From positions 1 to 64,000 of the forward strand of contig NZ_AYMV01000004.1 in the NCBI RefSeq assembly GCF_000633415.1: a stretch of DNA of 64,000 nucleotides. Reading direction: 5' to 3'. Below the pieces are notes generated by a model that saw nothing but the letters and a program-made list of their open reading frames with translations, was not told the origin of the DNA and searched no databases. This document shows positions 7,741 to 17,029 of the stretch, piece after piece. Each line of letters begins with the position of its first letter. Within the stretch, counting starts at the first letter, position 1. A program made the position numbers and the translations under genes. The stretch is from Leucobacter sp. PH1c. GTDB lineage: Bacteria; Actinomycetota; Actinomycetes; Actinomycetales; Microbacteriaceae.

Positions 7741-9099
7741 ATGACCTCACCCCAGTTCCAGACCACGGATGATCTGGCCACCACCATCGAGCAGCTGTTC
7801 GCGGCGCGGGATCTCACCGCGCTCACCCGGGTCCTCGCACCCGTCGGCGCGACCGAGCTGGTCCCTCTCTTCGAGCGCCTCAGCCGGAAGCAGCGCGCGG
7901 TGATCTATCGCCTGCTCCCGAAGGACAGCGCGGCCGAGGTCTTCGAGCTGCTCGACCCGCCGCTGCAGAGCGATCTGCTCCACGGGCTCCAGGACGCGGA
8001 GGTCGCGCAGCTCTTCGTCGATCTGGATCATGACGATCGGCTGTGGCTGCTCGACGAGGTGCCCGCGGCCCTCGCCACGCGCCTCCTCCGCGGGCTTCCG
8101 GAGCACGAGCGCGTGCTCACCTCCGCGCTGCTCGGCTACCCGCAGGGCAGCATCGGCCGGCGCATGTCGCTCGAGTACGTCTCGACCCGCGCCTCCTTCA
8201 CCGTCGACGAGACGATGCAGCGGGTGCGCGAGCGCCTCCAGGACGCCGAGACGGTGTACACGATCCCCGTGCTCGACGACTCCCGGCACGTCGTCGGCGT
8301 CGTCAGCCTGCGCGAGCTGCTGAGCGCTCCGGGCGAGATGCCCGTGAGCGAGCTCATGCGGCCGGTGCACACCGCGGAAGCCGCCTCGGACGAGGAGGTC
8401 GCGGCCCGACGCTGCGCCGACCTCGCGCTCCTCGCCATGCCCGTCGTCGACCGGGAGAACCGGCTCGTCGGCATGCTGACGATCGACGACGCGATCCGCA
8501 TCCTCGAGCACGAGGAGAGCGAGGACGCGGCGCGTCAGGGCGGCACGGAGCCCCTGCGGCGCCCCTATCTCTCAACGCCGGTGAGCACGCTCGTGCGCTC
8601 GCGCGTGGTCTGGCTGCTCGTCCTCGCGATCGGTGCGACGCTCACGGTGCAGGTGCTCTCGGTGTTCGAGGCGACGATCGAGCAGGTCACGGTGCTCGCG
8701 CTCTTCGTCCCCCTGCTCATCGGCACGGGCGGCAACACGGGCAACCAGGCCGCGACGACCGTGACGCGCGCGCTCGCGCTCGGCGACGTCGGTGCGCGCG
8801 ATTTCATGCGCGTGCTCACGCGGGAGCTGCGCACGGGCGGCCTGCTCGGCCTCCTGCTCGGATCGATCGGCTTCGGGATCGCGACGATTGCCTACTCGGT
8901 GCAGATCGGTCTCGTCATCGGGCTCACGCTGCTCTGCGTGTGCACGCTCGCGGCGGCGGTCGGCGGCTGCATGCCGCTCATCGCGCGCGCGGTGAAGGTC
9001 GATCCCGCGGTCTTCTCGAACCCGTTCATCTCGACCTTCGTCGACGCCTCGGGCCTGATCATCTACTTCCTGATCGCGCGCGCCATCCTCGGCCTGTGA
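7741..9099 (+). CDS. mgtE: Magnesium transporter MgtE
   Basis: A 452-residue Mg2+-gated Mg2+ channel of the inner membrane. The order is canonical: an N-terminal helical domain (about 1-130, including 'LFERLSRKQRAVIYRLLPKD'), two CBS domains (about 135-260, with 'VYTIPVLDDSRHVVGVVSLRE' and 'AMPVVDRENRLVGMLTIDD') that sense cytosolic Mg2+, and a transmembrane domain of five helices (about 285-452) with the pore-type segment 'IGTGGNTGNQAATTVTRALA'. Length matches the family. It starts at ATG 7741 after AAGGAG. The long structured leader upstream may control it. It is monocistronic and convergent with the following fusion gene. Confidence 0.95.
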   Translation: MTSPQFQTTDDLATTIEQLFAARDLTALTRVLAPVGATELVPLFERLSRKQRAVIYRLLPKDSAAEVFELLDPPLQSDLLHGLQDAEVAQLFVDLDHDDRLWLLDEVPAALATRLLRGLPEHERVLTSALLGYPQGSIGRRMSLEYVSTRASFTVDETMQRVRERLQDAETVYTIPVLDDSRHVVGVVSLRELLSAPGEMPVSELMRPVHTAEAASDEEVAARRCADLALLAMPVVDRENRLVGMLTIDDAIRILEHEESEDAARQGGTEPLRRPYLSTPVSTLVRSRVVWLLVLAIGATLTVQVLSVFEATIEQVTVLALFVPLLIGTGGNTGNQAATTVTRALALGDVGARDFMRVLTRELRTGGLLGLLLGSIGFGIATIAYSVQIGLVIGLTLLCVCTLAAAVGGCMPLIARAVKVDPAVFSNPFISTFVDASGLIIYFLIARAILGL

Positions 9100-9180
9100 T
9101 CGTCGACGCTGCTCGAGCCCCGTGCCGAGCTGCGCATCGTCCGCCTCGCGCACCCGCGGGAGGCGGAGCGGTGGCTCGCG

Positions 9181-9217
9181 GCCCTGCCCGCGCGCACGAG
9201 GTGCGGGCGGACAGGGC
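9181..9217. terminator. Candidate bidirectional hairpin between convergent genes
   Basis: gccctgcccgc (9181-9191) pairs with gcggg (9203-9207) and cagggc (9212-9217) around a four-base bulge. An alternative perfect six-base stem is 9186-9191 with 9203-9208. It has no U-tract. It sits between the mgtE and aminotransferase 3' ends. Confidence 0.45.
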
Positions 9218-9223
9218 TCTGGC

Positions 9224-12200
9224 CTACCAGCCCTCGGTGAGCACCCGATCGAGCGCGGCGACGACGACATCGGCGCTCTCAGCCGTGAGGCACAGCGGCG
9301 GCTTCACCTTGAGCACGTTCGAGCGCTCGGAGGTGGTCAGCACGATCACGCCGAGCTCGCGGAGCCGCTCGCAGATCGCCGCGGCCTCGGCGGCGGCGGG
9401 CTCCATCGTCTCACGGTCGCGCACGAGCTCGACGCCGAGGTAGAGCCCCTCGCCGTGCACCGGCCCGATGAGCGCGTGCCGCTCGGCGAGCGCGCGGAAG
9501 CCCGCCGCGAGACGAGCCCCGACGACGCGAGCGTTCTCCTGCAGCCCCTCTTCGGCCATCGCATCGAGCACGGCGATGCCCACGCGGCAGCTCAGCGGGT
9601 TGCCGCCCGCCGAGGAGAAGAACTGCCCCTGCGAGGCGAGCGCGTCGGCGATCCGCTTCGAGGTGATCACGCCGCCGATCGGGAAACCGTTCCCCATCGG
9701 CTTGGCGATCGCGATGATGTCGGGTCGCACACCGGACTGCTCGAAGCCCCAGAACGAGGAGCCCATACGGCCGAAGCCGACCTGCACCTCGTCGGCAATG
9801 CAGAGCCCACCCGCGGCGCGGACGCGCGCGTAGGTGTCGCGGAGGTAGCCCTCGGGGAGCATCACGCCCCCGGCGTTGCCGAGCACCGACTCGCAGATGA
9901 AACCGGCGACGTCGCGCCCCTCTGCCGCGAGGCCGTCGAGGTCGGCGCCCAGGTCTGCTGCGTAGCGCGCACCCACGGTCGCGTCGTCCGCGGCGCCGCG
10001 GTAGGTCCCCCGGAAGCGATTCGGCACATCGGAGACGTGCACCCAGTCGGGCCGGTTCTCGAGAGCGAAGGGGTTATCGTAGGCGCTCGTCGTGACGGCG
10101 TCCGAGGCCATCGTCCAGCCGTGGTAGGCCTCCCGCAACGCGACGACCGTGCGGCGGCCCGTCGCGGCCTGCGCGAGACGCAGGGCCAGGTCGACCGCCT
10201 CCGATCCGCTGTTCACGAGCAGCACGGTGTCGAGCTCGGAGTCCGCGGGCAGCTGGGCGAGCAGGCGCTCGCTGTACTCAGCGAGCTCGCGGAACAGGAA
10301 CCGGGAGTTCGTGTTGAGCACCCGGATCTGCCGGTTCACCGCGTCGGCCACGCCGGGGTGGCCGTGGCCGAGCCCCGTGACGTTGTTCACCATGTCGATG
10401 TACGCGCGGCCCGTCGTGTCGATCAGGTGGTGCCGCCAGCCGCGCTCGATCTGCATGGGGCGCTCGTAGTAGCGCTCCTGCGCGCTCGCGAAAATCTGCT
10501 CGCGGCGCGCCAGTTCGTCGCCGGCCTCGTCGCGCTGCGCGAGTTCCGGAAGGCCAAGCAGCCCGGCGGGGTCGTGCGTGAAGCGCCGCCACGCGGCCAC
10601 GCGCTCGGGGGCGACGAGCTGCGCGCGTCCCGGCGCTGGCGTCGCGACCGCGAGGATCGGGGGCTCGGCGCCCGTCGCGGCGTCCGCCCGCAAGAGCGAG
10701 ACGGCGATCGGCCGTGCGGAGGAGCCCGCAGCGAGCTCGGCGAGAGGATCACCCGCGGCGACCGCGGCGCCGGGCACGAGGCTGCCGATCGGGGCGACGC
10801 CGTCGATCGAGAGCAGCCAGCCCCCGGCGACCTCGAGCACGAGGCCCCGCTCGCTCACGGTGCGGAGCACGCCGGGCGCGGGCGCTGCGACGGGCTGTGC
10901 GTCGCCCGCGGCGATCCACAGTTCGGAGCCGAGCGGCCAGCTGGGGGCGGCATCGCTCGTGTCGACGATCGTGCGGGTGAGCCGGTAGACGCCGTACGGC
11001 AGCACTGCTGCGGTCACGGCGTCCGCGGAGCCCGCCGCTCCGGCCGGGCGGCCGGCGCCGGGGGCGAGGGCCGCGTCGACGAGCGTCTGCTCGGCGTCCG
11101 CAGCAAGCCAGGCGCCCGATGCGAGCGCCTCCGACTCGACGCCCGGATCGAGCATCTCGACCGCTCCGGTGAGGCCGGGCAGCAGCGCGCGGAGCGGCGC
11201 CCCCGTCGCTCGCTCGCGCCCCGTGCCGGGGGCGGCGATCAGCTGGAGCCCTGCGCCCGCCGCGACCCCGTGGAAGCCGAGCCGCGCGAGCACCTGCTCG
11301 GTGGCCTCGGCGAGCGGCACCGCGGTCGCGGCGTCGAAGATGGCCTGCTCCCCCGCGATGCGCTCGCGGGCGTACTCGTTGCCGCCGTCGATCTCGAGCT
11401 GGCGCCACCCGCTCGCCACGAGCACTGCGGCGCGCAGCACGATCAGCGGCCACACGGCCCGCGCCTCGGCCGCGGTGAGCGGGGCGTCGCGGTGGAACGC
11501 CGCGATCAGGTCGAGCAGCCGGAGCGGGCGCTCGGGCTCGTGGTGCAGCATCGAGGACGCCGTGACCGCGAGCTCGGACACCCGCCAGCCGTAGGCGAGG
11601 TCGCCGAGGTCGAGCACCGTGTGCGGGTGCACGCGCGCGTCGTCTCCCGGCAGACCCGTGACGTTGTCGTCGGTGAGGTCGCCGTGGATCGCCTGCGTGG
11701 GCAGCGCATCGGCGACCGCGTCGAGCGCGGCCTGGGCCGCGTCCGCTGCGCGCACCACGCGCTCCCGGATCTCCGCATCGGCGATCGCCGGGGCGAGCGC
11801 GATCGTCTGCTCGTGCGCGACCGCCATGACCCACATGTGGTCGCGGTCCAGGCCGGGGTGCGTGAGCTCGGCGAGCGCGCGCACGGAGGCCGCAGCCAGC
11901 GCACCGAACTCCTCGAGCACGCGCGGCGCGAAGTAGCCAAGGTCGACCATCGGAGCGCCGGGAGCGAACTCGCTGCGCCGCACGGCGAAGCCGCTGAAGC
12001 GCTGCGTTTCCGCCCCGTCGAGGCCGGGCAGCACGGAGGCGACCGGCACGCCCGCTGCGCGGTACGCGTCGAGCGCGGCGTGCTGCGCGTCTCGCTCGGG
12101 GTCGGTGAACACGGGGTTGTCGACGCGCAGCACGCTGCGCGAGCCGTCGGGCTCCGTGAGTACGAAGTTGCGGTCCTGGTTGCTCCCGAGCTCGCTCGCG

Positions 12201-12295
12201 ATCGCCTCGATCCCGTAGCACTCGCGCGCGATCGTGGCGGCGTCCGCCTCCGATACCTGCGGGCGAACCAAGCCGCCCGTCTGCTCTTCCGTCAT
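9224..12295 (-). CDS. Phosphotransferase / M23-like / class III aminotransferase fusion
   Basis: A 1023-residue three-part protein. Residues of about 30-330 form an APH/ChoK-like kinase with the catalytic loop 'HGDLTDDNV' near residue 202. About 390-530 is a small beta-rich M23/biotinyl-like segment ('APAPGVLRTVSERG'). About 590-1023 is a PLP-dependent class III aminotransferase fold with 'IADEVQVGFGRMG' and the predicted Schiff-base lysine near 865 in 'IAIAKPMGNGFP'. Homologous two-protein systems pair a hydroxylysine kinase with a phospholyase, so the fusion may phosphorylate an amino alcohol or hydroxy-amino acid and then eliminate phosphate (inference). It starts at ATG 12295 with GGAG upstream. 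Confidence 0.88.
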   Translation of the reverse strand: MTEEQTGGLVRPQVSEADAATIARECYGIEAIASELGSNQDRNFVLTEPDGSRSVLRVDNPVFTDPERDAQHAALDAYRAAGVPVASVLPGLDGAETQRFSGFAVRRSEFAPGAPMVDLGYFAPRVLEEFGALAAASVRALAELTHPGLDRDHMWVMAVAHEQTIALAPAIADAEIRERVVRAADAAQAALDAVADALPTQAIHGDLTDDNVTGLPGDDARVHPHTVLDLGDLAYGWRVSELAVTASSMLHHEPERPLRLLDLIAAFHRDAPLTAAEARAVWPLIVLRAAVLVASGWRQLEIDGGNEYARERIAGEQAIFDAATAVPLAEATEQVLARLGFHGVAAGAGLQLIAAPGTGRERATGAPLRALLPGLTGAVEMLDPGVESEALASGAWLAADAEQTLVDAALAPGAGRPAGAAGSADAVTAAVLPYGVYRLTRTIVDTSDAAPSWPLGSELWIAAGDAQPVAAPAPGVLRTVSERGLVLEVAGGWLLSIDGVAPIGSLVPGAAVAAGDPLAELAAGSSARPIAVSLLRADAATGAEPPILAVATPAPGRAQLVAPERVAAWRRFTHDPAGLLGLPELAQRDEAGDELARREQIFASAQERYYERPMQIERGWRHHLIDTTGRAYIDMVNNVTGLGHGHPGVADAVNRQIRVLNTNSRFLFRELAEYSERLLAQLPADSELDTVLLVNSGSEAVDLALRLAQAATGRRTVVALREAYHGWTMASDAVTTSAYDNPFALENRPDWVHVSDVPNRFRGTYRGAADDATVGARYAADLGADLDGLAAEGRDVAGFICESVLGNAGGVMLPEGYLRDTYARVRAAGGLCIADEVQVGFGRMGSSFWGFEQSGVRPDIIAIAKPMGNGFPIGGVITSKRIADALASQGQFFSSAGGNPLSCRVGIAVLDAMAEEGLQENARVVGARLAAGFRALAERHALIGPVHGEGLYLGVELVRDRETMEPAAAEAAAICERLRELGVIVLTTSERSNVLKVKPPLCLTAESADVVVAALDRVLTEGW

Positions 12296-12415
12296 CGTGA
12301 GATCTCCATCTCTGGTGTCGAAATGATGTCGTGCGTGTGTTGGGTGCCAGCGTCGCGGGTGCGGGGCACTCGGGCTCGGGCCATGGGGCCACACAAGCCA
12401 GCGTCTGTGGGGTGC

Positions 12416-13021
12416 TTAGAGGCGGGTACGGATCTCCTCGGCCAGGGCGGTGAAAGCGCGCGTGCGGTGGGAGTGCTGATCCTTCTCGGCCGCCGTCATC
12501 TCCGCGGCGGAACGGCAGCTGCCCTCGGGCTGGAATACGGGGTCGTAACCGAAGCCGTCCTCCCCGACCGGCGCGCGGAGCACGGAGCCCTTCCAGACGC
12601 CGAGCTCGCAGATCTCCTCCGCCGGGGCACCGTCGGCGCCGGGCACGACGAGCGCCGCCGCGCAGACGAAGCCCGCGGCGCGGTGCTCATCGCCCAGGTC
12701 GCTCAGCTGCCAGAGCAGCAGCTCGACGTTCGCCGTGTCGCTGCGCGCGGGCCCGCCCCAGCGCGCCGAGAAGACCCCGGGGCAGCCGCCGAGCACGTCG
12801 ACCGCGATCCCGGAGTCGTCAGCGATCGCGGGGAGACCCGTGTGGAGCGCCGCGGCGCGCGCCTTGAGGAGCGCGTTCTCCTCGAAGCTCGTGCCCGATT
12901 CGACGGGTTCGGGCCCGTCGTAGCCGATCAGCTCGACGCCCGGGATCAGCGGTCCGAGGATGCGCTGCAGTTCGACGAGTTTGTGCGCGTTGTGGGAGGC
13001 GAGGACGAGCTGGCGGGTCAT
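12416..13021 (-). CDS. rdgB: Non-canonical purine NTP pyrophosphatase (RdgB/HAM1)
   Basis: A 201-residue house-cleaning enzyme that hydrolyses dITP, XTP and ITP to monophosphates, keeping deaminated purines out of DNA and RNA. The family N-terminus '[14 protein letters not shown]' (Ser-His-Asn-x-x-Lys), '[11 protein letters not shown]' and '[15 protein letters not shown]' are all present, as is the C-terminal 'SHRTRAF'. Length is normal. Its ATG at 13021 overlaps the rph stop by four bases (ATGA), so the two are translationally coupled. The rph-rdgB pairing is widespread in actinobacteria. A longer frame runs upstream inside rph in another phase and is not real. Confidence 0.95.
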   Translation of the reverse strand: MTRQLVLASHNAHKLVELQRILGPLIPGVELIGYDGPEPVESGTSFEENALLKARAAALHTGLPAIADDSGIAVDVLGGCPGVFSARWGGPARSDTANVELLLWQLSDLGDEHRAAGFVCAAALVVPGADGAPAEEICELGVWKGSVLRAPVGEDGFGYDPVFQPEGSCRSAAEMTAAEKDQHSHRTRAFTALAEEIRTRL

Positions 13022-13764
13022 GCGCCGCGCTCCTCGGCGAGCGCCGCGCGCTGCAGCTCGGCGAGCTCGCCGGCGCTCGCGAGCGCGAGGTCGAGCAGCG
13101 CGTTGAGCTCGTCGCGGGTGAACGGGACACCCTCGGCCGTGCCCTGCACCTCGACGAAGTCGCCCGAGCCGGTCACGACGACGTTCATATCGGTCTCCGC
13201 GCGCGAGTCCTCCACGTACGCGAGGTCGCTCATGGCGGTCTCGCCGACGATCCCGACGGAGACCGCCGCGACACTGTCCGTGAGCGGCTTCGCGTTCTTC
13301 GGGATGTGCCCCTTCGCGCGCGCCCACTCGACCGCGTCGGCGAGGGCAACGTAGGCTCCCGTGATCGAGGCGGTGCGCGTGCCACCGTCGGCCTGGAGCA
13401 CGTCGCAGTCGATCACGATGGTGTTCTCACCAAGCGCCTTCGTATCGATGATCGCGCGGAGGCTGCGACCGATCAGCCGGGAGATCTCGTGCGTGCGGCC
13501 GCCGATCTTCCCCTTCACGGACTCGCGCTGCATGCGCTCGTTGGTCGAGCGGGGCAGCATCGAGTACTCGGCCGTGACCCAGCCGGTGCCCTTGCCGACG
13601 AGCCAGCGCGGCACGCCGGGCGTGAACGAGGCGGTGCAGAGCACCTTCGTGTTCCCGAAGGAGATGAGCGCGCTGCCCTCGGCCTGCGCGCTCCAGCCGC
13701 GTTCGATCGTGACGGGGCGCATCTCGGCCGGGGTGCGGCCGTCTACGCGGGAGGACTCGCTCAT
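13018..13764 (-). CDS. rph: Ribonuclease PH
   Basis: A 248-residue phosphorolytic 3'-5' exoribonuclease that trims tRNA 3' ends with phosphate as co-substrate. Typical motifs are present: '[21 protein letters not shown]', '[20 protein letters not shown]' and the C-terminal '[14 protein letters not shown]'. The active form is a hexameric ring in known relatives. Start is ATG 13764. It is the first gene of the rph-rdgB operon, about 140 bp downstream of the murI stop; that gap shows no gene. Confidence 0.95.
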   Translation of the reverse strand: MSESSRVDGRTPAEMRPVTIERGWSAQAEGSALISFGNTKVLCTASFTPGVPRWLVGKGTGWVTAEYSMLPRSTNERMQRESVKGKIGGRTHEISRLIGRSLRAIIDTKALGENTIVIDCDVLQADGGTRTASITGAYVALADAVEWARAKGHIPKNAKPLTDSVAAVSVGIVGETAMSDLAYVEDSRAETDMNVVVTGSGDFVEVQGTAEGVPFTRDELNALLDLALASAGELAELQRAALAEERGA

Positions 13765-13905
13765 GTGCGGGAACCTTTCTCGGGGTGGTGCGGAAGGACG
13801 GTGGAGGAGGATCGGATTCGGGAGGCGATGGGGGCGGAACTGGGGCGGGTCTGCGGCAGCCGCATCGCGGCGCTGGTCGCTCCGTCCCGCGCGCGGCTTC
13901 GGCGG

Positions 13906-14745
13906 CTAGCCGAGCAGCTGGATTGCGCCCGTCTGCACGCGCTCCACGCGCTCGATGCTGTTGCCGAGCATGCGCCGGGCCAGCGCGACGAACGCGTCCG
14001 TGTCGGGGCCGGTCGCCTCGTAGCGGACGGTCGCTTCGCCCGCGTCATGCGGGCGAAGCAGGCCGCGCTCCGTGAGCGTGTGGAAGACCTCGCTCGCCGT
14101 CTCGAGATCACTCGACACGAGCGCGACATCGGGGCCGACGACCTGGCGGAGGGCCCCGCGGAGGAACGGGTAGTGGGTGCAGCCGAGCACGAGGGTATCG
14201 ATCCCCTCCGCGACGAGGGGCGCGAGGTACTCCTGCGCCACGGCGTGCACGCGCTCGCCACTCGTCTCCCCCGCCTCGACGAGCTCGACGAAGCGGGGCG
14301 CCGCGGCGGAGCTCAGGGTGATGTCCGGACGCATGGCGAAGAGGTCGTCGTAGGCCCGCGACTGGATCGTGCCCTGCGTTCCGATGAGCCCGACCCTGCC
14401 GTTCCGCGTGATCGCCGCTGCGCTGCGCACCGTGGGCGCGATGACCTCGATCACGGGGACGTCGTAGCGCTCTCGCGCGTCGCGAAGCACCGCGGCGGAG
14501 GCCGTGTTGCACGCGATCACGAGCATCTTCACGCCCTGCGCGACGAGGTCGTCGAGGATCTCGAGCGCGAAGCGGCGCACTTCCGCGATCGGGCGCGGCC
14601 CGTACGGCGTGCGCGCGGTGTCGCCGACGTAGATCATCGACTCCCCGGGGAGCTGATCCCGGATCGCGCGCGCCACCGTCAGGCCGCCGACGCCGGAGTC
14701 GAAGACCCCGATCGGGGCGTCGGGGCTGAGCTCACGCGTCTGCAT
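13906..14745 (-). CDS. murI: Glutamate racemase
   Basis: A 279-residue cofactor-independent racemase that makes D-glutamate for peptidoglycan. The two catalytic cysteines are visible as Cys79 in 'VIACNTASA' and Cys189 in 'LGCTHYPFL', and the N-terminal '[13 protein letters not shown]' motif is intact. Start is ATG 14745. A TAAGCT box six bases before the ATG suggests its own leaderless promoter within the 21-bp gap after rnhB, although read-through from the rplS-lepB-rnhB operon is also possible. Confidence 0.96.
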   Translation of the reverse strand: MQTRELSPDAPIGVFDSGVGGLTVARAIRDQLPGESMIYVGDTARTPYGPRPIAEVRRFALEILDDLVAQGVKMLVIACNTASAAVLRDARERYDVPVIEVIAPTVRSAAAITRNGRVGLIGTQGTIQSRAYDDLFAMRPDITLSSAAAPRFVELVEAGETSGERVHAVAQEYLAPLVAEGIDTLVLGCTHYPFLRGALRQVVGPDVALVSSDLETASEVFHTLTERGLLRPHDAGEATVRYEATGPDTDAFVALARRMLGNSIERVERVQTGAIQLLG

Positions 14746-14751
14746 TCCCCC

Positions 14752-14757
14752 AGCTTA
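14752..14757 (-). promoter_or_regulatory. -10 box of a leaderless murI promoter
   Basis: TAAGCT on the minus strand lies exactly six bases before the murI ATG, the spacing seen at several other genes in this window. The intervening ggggga could also act as a ribosome site. Confidence 0.45.
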
Positions 14758-14766
14758 CCGGAGCGC

Positions 14767-15426
14767 TCAGGCGGGGGTCTTGATCCAGGTGGTGCGGTGC
14801 ATCTCGGTGAGCCCGGCCGTCGAGATCCCCGCGTAGTGCGCGGCCGAGCCGTAGCCCTTGTTCGATTCCCAGGCGTACTCGGGGTGCGCTTCGTGCGCGG
14901 CGCGCATGATCGCGTCGCGCTCCACCTTGGCGCGCACGGAGGCCGCTGCCACGCTCGCACACGCCCGATCCGCTCCCACGCGGGTGCGCACGTCGAGCGG
15001 CTGCCGCAGCACCGGGCTGAGCCAGTCGTGCGAGCCGTCGAGGATGATCACGGCATCGTTCACGGGGACGCCCGCCTCGTGGAGGGTGAGCAGCGCTCGC
15101 CGCGCTGCCGCGCCGAGCATCGCGGTGATCCCGTGCTCGTCGATCTCCTCGGCACTCGCGAAGCCGACAGCGCCCGATCCCCACTCGGCGACGAGCGGAG
15201 CGATCGCGTCGCGGCGCTTCTCGCTCAGCAGCTTCGAGTCGCGGAGCCCGGCGGGGAACTCGGCGGTGCCGCGCAGCACGGCATGGGCGCCGACCGCGAC
15301 GGGACCGGCGATCGCCCCGCGGCCCACCTCGTCAAGACCGATCACGAGCGGGGCACCCGCGGCGAAGTACGCCGCTTCGACCTCGAGGGTCGGGTCCTTC
15401 GACGGCTTCGCGTCGGGCTCAGTCAC
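14767..15426 (-). CDS. rnhB: Ribonuclease HII
   Basis: A 219-residue enzyme that cuts RNA in RNA-DNA hybrids and at single ribonucleotides in DNA. The family signature 'GLDEVGRGAIAGP' carries catalytic Asp32 and Glu33. Asp130 ('IILDGS') and Asp171 ('KVERDAIM') complete the acidic set, and 'RDSKLLSEKRR' is also conserved. Its first codons overlap the end of lepB by eight bases, so it is coupled to lepB in the rplS-lepB-rnhB order common in actinobacteria. Confidence 0.95.
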   Translation of the reverse strand: MTEPDAKPSKDPTLEVEAAYFAAGAPLVIGLDEVGRGAIAGPVAVGAHAVLRGTAEFPAGLRDSKLLSEKRRDAIAPLVAEWGSGAVGFASAEEIDEHGITAMLGAAARRALLTLHEAGVPVNDAVIILDGSHDWLSPVLRQPLDVRTRVGADRACASVAAASVRAKVERDAIMRAAHEAHPEYAWESNKGYGSAAHYAGISTAGLTEMHRTTWIKTPA

Positions 15427-16135
15427 CCTTGGCCCGATCGACCCCGGTGAAGGTGCCCTCGGGCACGCCGAGCCAGGTGAAGCGGTCGAGCGGCCAGTTC
15501 AGCACGAATGCGCGGCCGACGATCTCGGACTCCGGCACGAAGCCCTTACCCGGCTGATCCTGGTTGTAGCGCGAGTCCTTGCTCTGGTAGCGGTTGTCGC
15601 CCATCACCCAGACGGAGTTCTCGGGGACGGTGACGTCGAAGTCGATCTTCGAGGCCCGGGTCTCCCCCGGGGGGATGACGATGTACGTCTCGTCGAGCGG
15701 TACACCGTTCACCATGACGCGCCCCTGCGCGTCGCAGCACTGCACACGGTCGCCGCCCACGCCGATCACGCGCTTGACGACGTACTCGTTGCTCGTATCC
15801 GCCGCGAGGCCGAGCGTCTGGAGCACCTTCTCGACCCCCGTCGGCGGGTTCTCCGAGCGCGGGTAGAGCCACCCGCCCGGATCCTTGAAGACGACGATGT
15901 CGCCGCGCTGCACGTCCATCACGTTCGGTACGAGCTGGTTCACGAGGATCCGGTCGTTCACCTGCAGCGTCTGCTCCATCGACTGCGACGGGATGTAGAA
16001 GCTGCGCACCAGGAACGTCTTCAGCAGGAAGGAGACCAGGAAGGCGACGATCAGGATGACGAGCAGATCGCGGATGAAGCCGAGGAACCCGCCCCGTCGG
16101 CCGCCGCCCTCCGCGGTGCTCTCAGCGTTGCTCAT
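15419..16135 (-). CDS. lepB: Signal peptidase I
   Basis: A 238-residue membrane protease that removes signal peptides from secreted proteins. One transmembrane helix lies at about residues 21-43. The catalytic dyad is Ser52 in 'IPSQSMEQTL' and Lys121 in 'VVKRVIGVGGDRV', and the late 'VWVMGDNRYQSKDSR' box is intact. I use the ATG at 16135 with AAGGAG upstream; an ATG at 16213 is in frame but lacks support. It lies between rplS and rnhB. Confidence 0.95.
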   Translation of the reverse strand: MSNAESTAEGGGRRGGFLGFIRDLLVILIVAFLVSFLLKTFLVRSFYIPSQSMEQTLQVNDRILVNQLVPNVMDVQRGDIVVFKDPGGWLYPRSENPPTGVEKVLQTLGLAADTSNEYVVKRVIGVGGDRVQCCDAQGRVMVNGVPLDETYIVIPPGETRASKIDFDVTVPENSVWVMGDNRYQSKDSRYNQDQPGKGFVPESEIVGRAFVLNWPLDRFTWLGVPEGTFTGVDRAKGD

Positions 16136-16213
16136 CGGTGCTCCTTGCTCGGTGTGCTCGGTGGCTCGGTACGCCCGCGCGGGGCCGCGCGAGCACAATC
16201 TCAGGACAGACAC

Positions 16214-16249
16214 TTCAGGCTCCCATACCCGAGCGGGAGGGAGCCTGAA
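16214..16249 (-). terminator. Hairpin between rplS and lepB
   Basis: ttcaggctccc (16214-16224) pairs perfectly with gggagcctgaa (16239-16249) over a 14-base loop. With no U-run after it on the minus strand, it may attenuate rather than stop transcription, lowering lepB relative to rplS, or protect the rplS mRNA 3' end. Confidence 0.55.
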
Positions 16250-16296
16250 AGCGTCACGGGCGTGTCGCGAGACGCGCCCGGGGATGGGCGCGGAAC

Positions 16297-16644
16297 TTAC
16301 GCGTCGCGCTTCTCCTTGATCTTGGCCTTCTTGCCGGTGAGGCCGCGGAGGTAGTACAGCTTCGCGCGGCGCACGTCGCCGCGGGTGACGACCTCGATCT
16401 TGTCGATCGCGGGCGAGTGCACGGGGAACTTACGCTCCACGCCCACCTGGAAGCTGATCTTGCGGACCGTGAAGGTCTCGCGCACGCCCTCGCCGTGACG
16501 CGAGATCACGACGCCCTGGAACACCTGGACACGCGAGCGGTTGCCCTCGACGATGTTGACGTGCACCTTGACGGTGTCGCCGGCACGGAAGGCGGGGATG
16601 TCGCTCTTGAGCGACGAGGCGTCGACGTGGTCGAGCTTCTGCAT
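16297..16644 (-). CDS. rplS: 50S ribosomal protein L19
   Basis: A 115-residue large-subunit protein at the 30S-50S interface. '[20 protein letters not shown]', '[12 protein letters not shown]', '[21 protein letters not shown]' and '[20 protein letters not shown]' are diagnostic. Start is ATG 16644, with AGAGAGA upstream. It is the first gene of rplS-lepB-rnhB. The trmD gene that usually precedes rplS is absent; a peptide transporter is divergent instead. Confidence 0.97.
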   Translation of the reverse strand: MQKLDHVDASSLKSDIPAFRAGDTVKVHVNIVEGNRSRVQVFQGVVISRHGEGVRETFTVRKISFQVGVERKFPVHSPAIDKIEVVTRGDVRRAKLYYLRGLTGKKAKIKEKRDA

Positions 16645-17029
16645 GATGTTCTCTCTCTGCGCCCGCCGCAAGTCGGTACGCGGATGTAATTTCGAAAAGT
16701 AGGAAGTGGGCTCACGGTGTGTGCGGACCCTCGCGGCAGTGCCGCACCGTGGCACAAGGATCAATTATGCCACATCTCCCGGAGGGGCCGCGCGCCCGCG
16801 CGGGAGACGCCGCGGGTATCGCCCCGCTTTGGGGAAACCGCGCGGCGATTCGCGGTTCATTTGACCGTTTGCACAAGCCCGCCCGGGGACGCCCCCAGAA
16901 TACTGGGAGCGCACGGGGCGCCCGTCCGTTCAGGGCCGGGCCCGCCTCGCGTATTCACGGCGCAGCGGTCGACGACCACGTCACGGGCGACACGCAGACC
17001 CGCGCCGACTCGGAACAGGAAGATCACGC
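16645..17029. other. Divergent intergenic region between rplS and the POT transporter
   Basis: No gene seen. On the minus strand a CATAAT box (16769 to 16764) could start an rplS leader of about 110 nt, with a small hairpin gcggc/gccgc at 16733-16745. On the plus strand TTGACC (16860-16865) and an AT-richer patch near 16895 may belong to the transporter promoter, but the spacing is poor. Confidence 0.4.
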
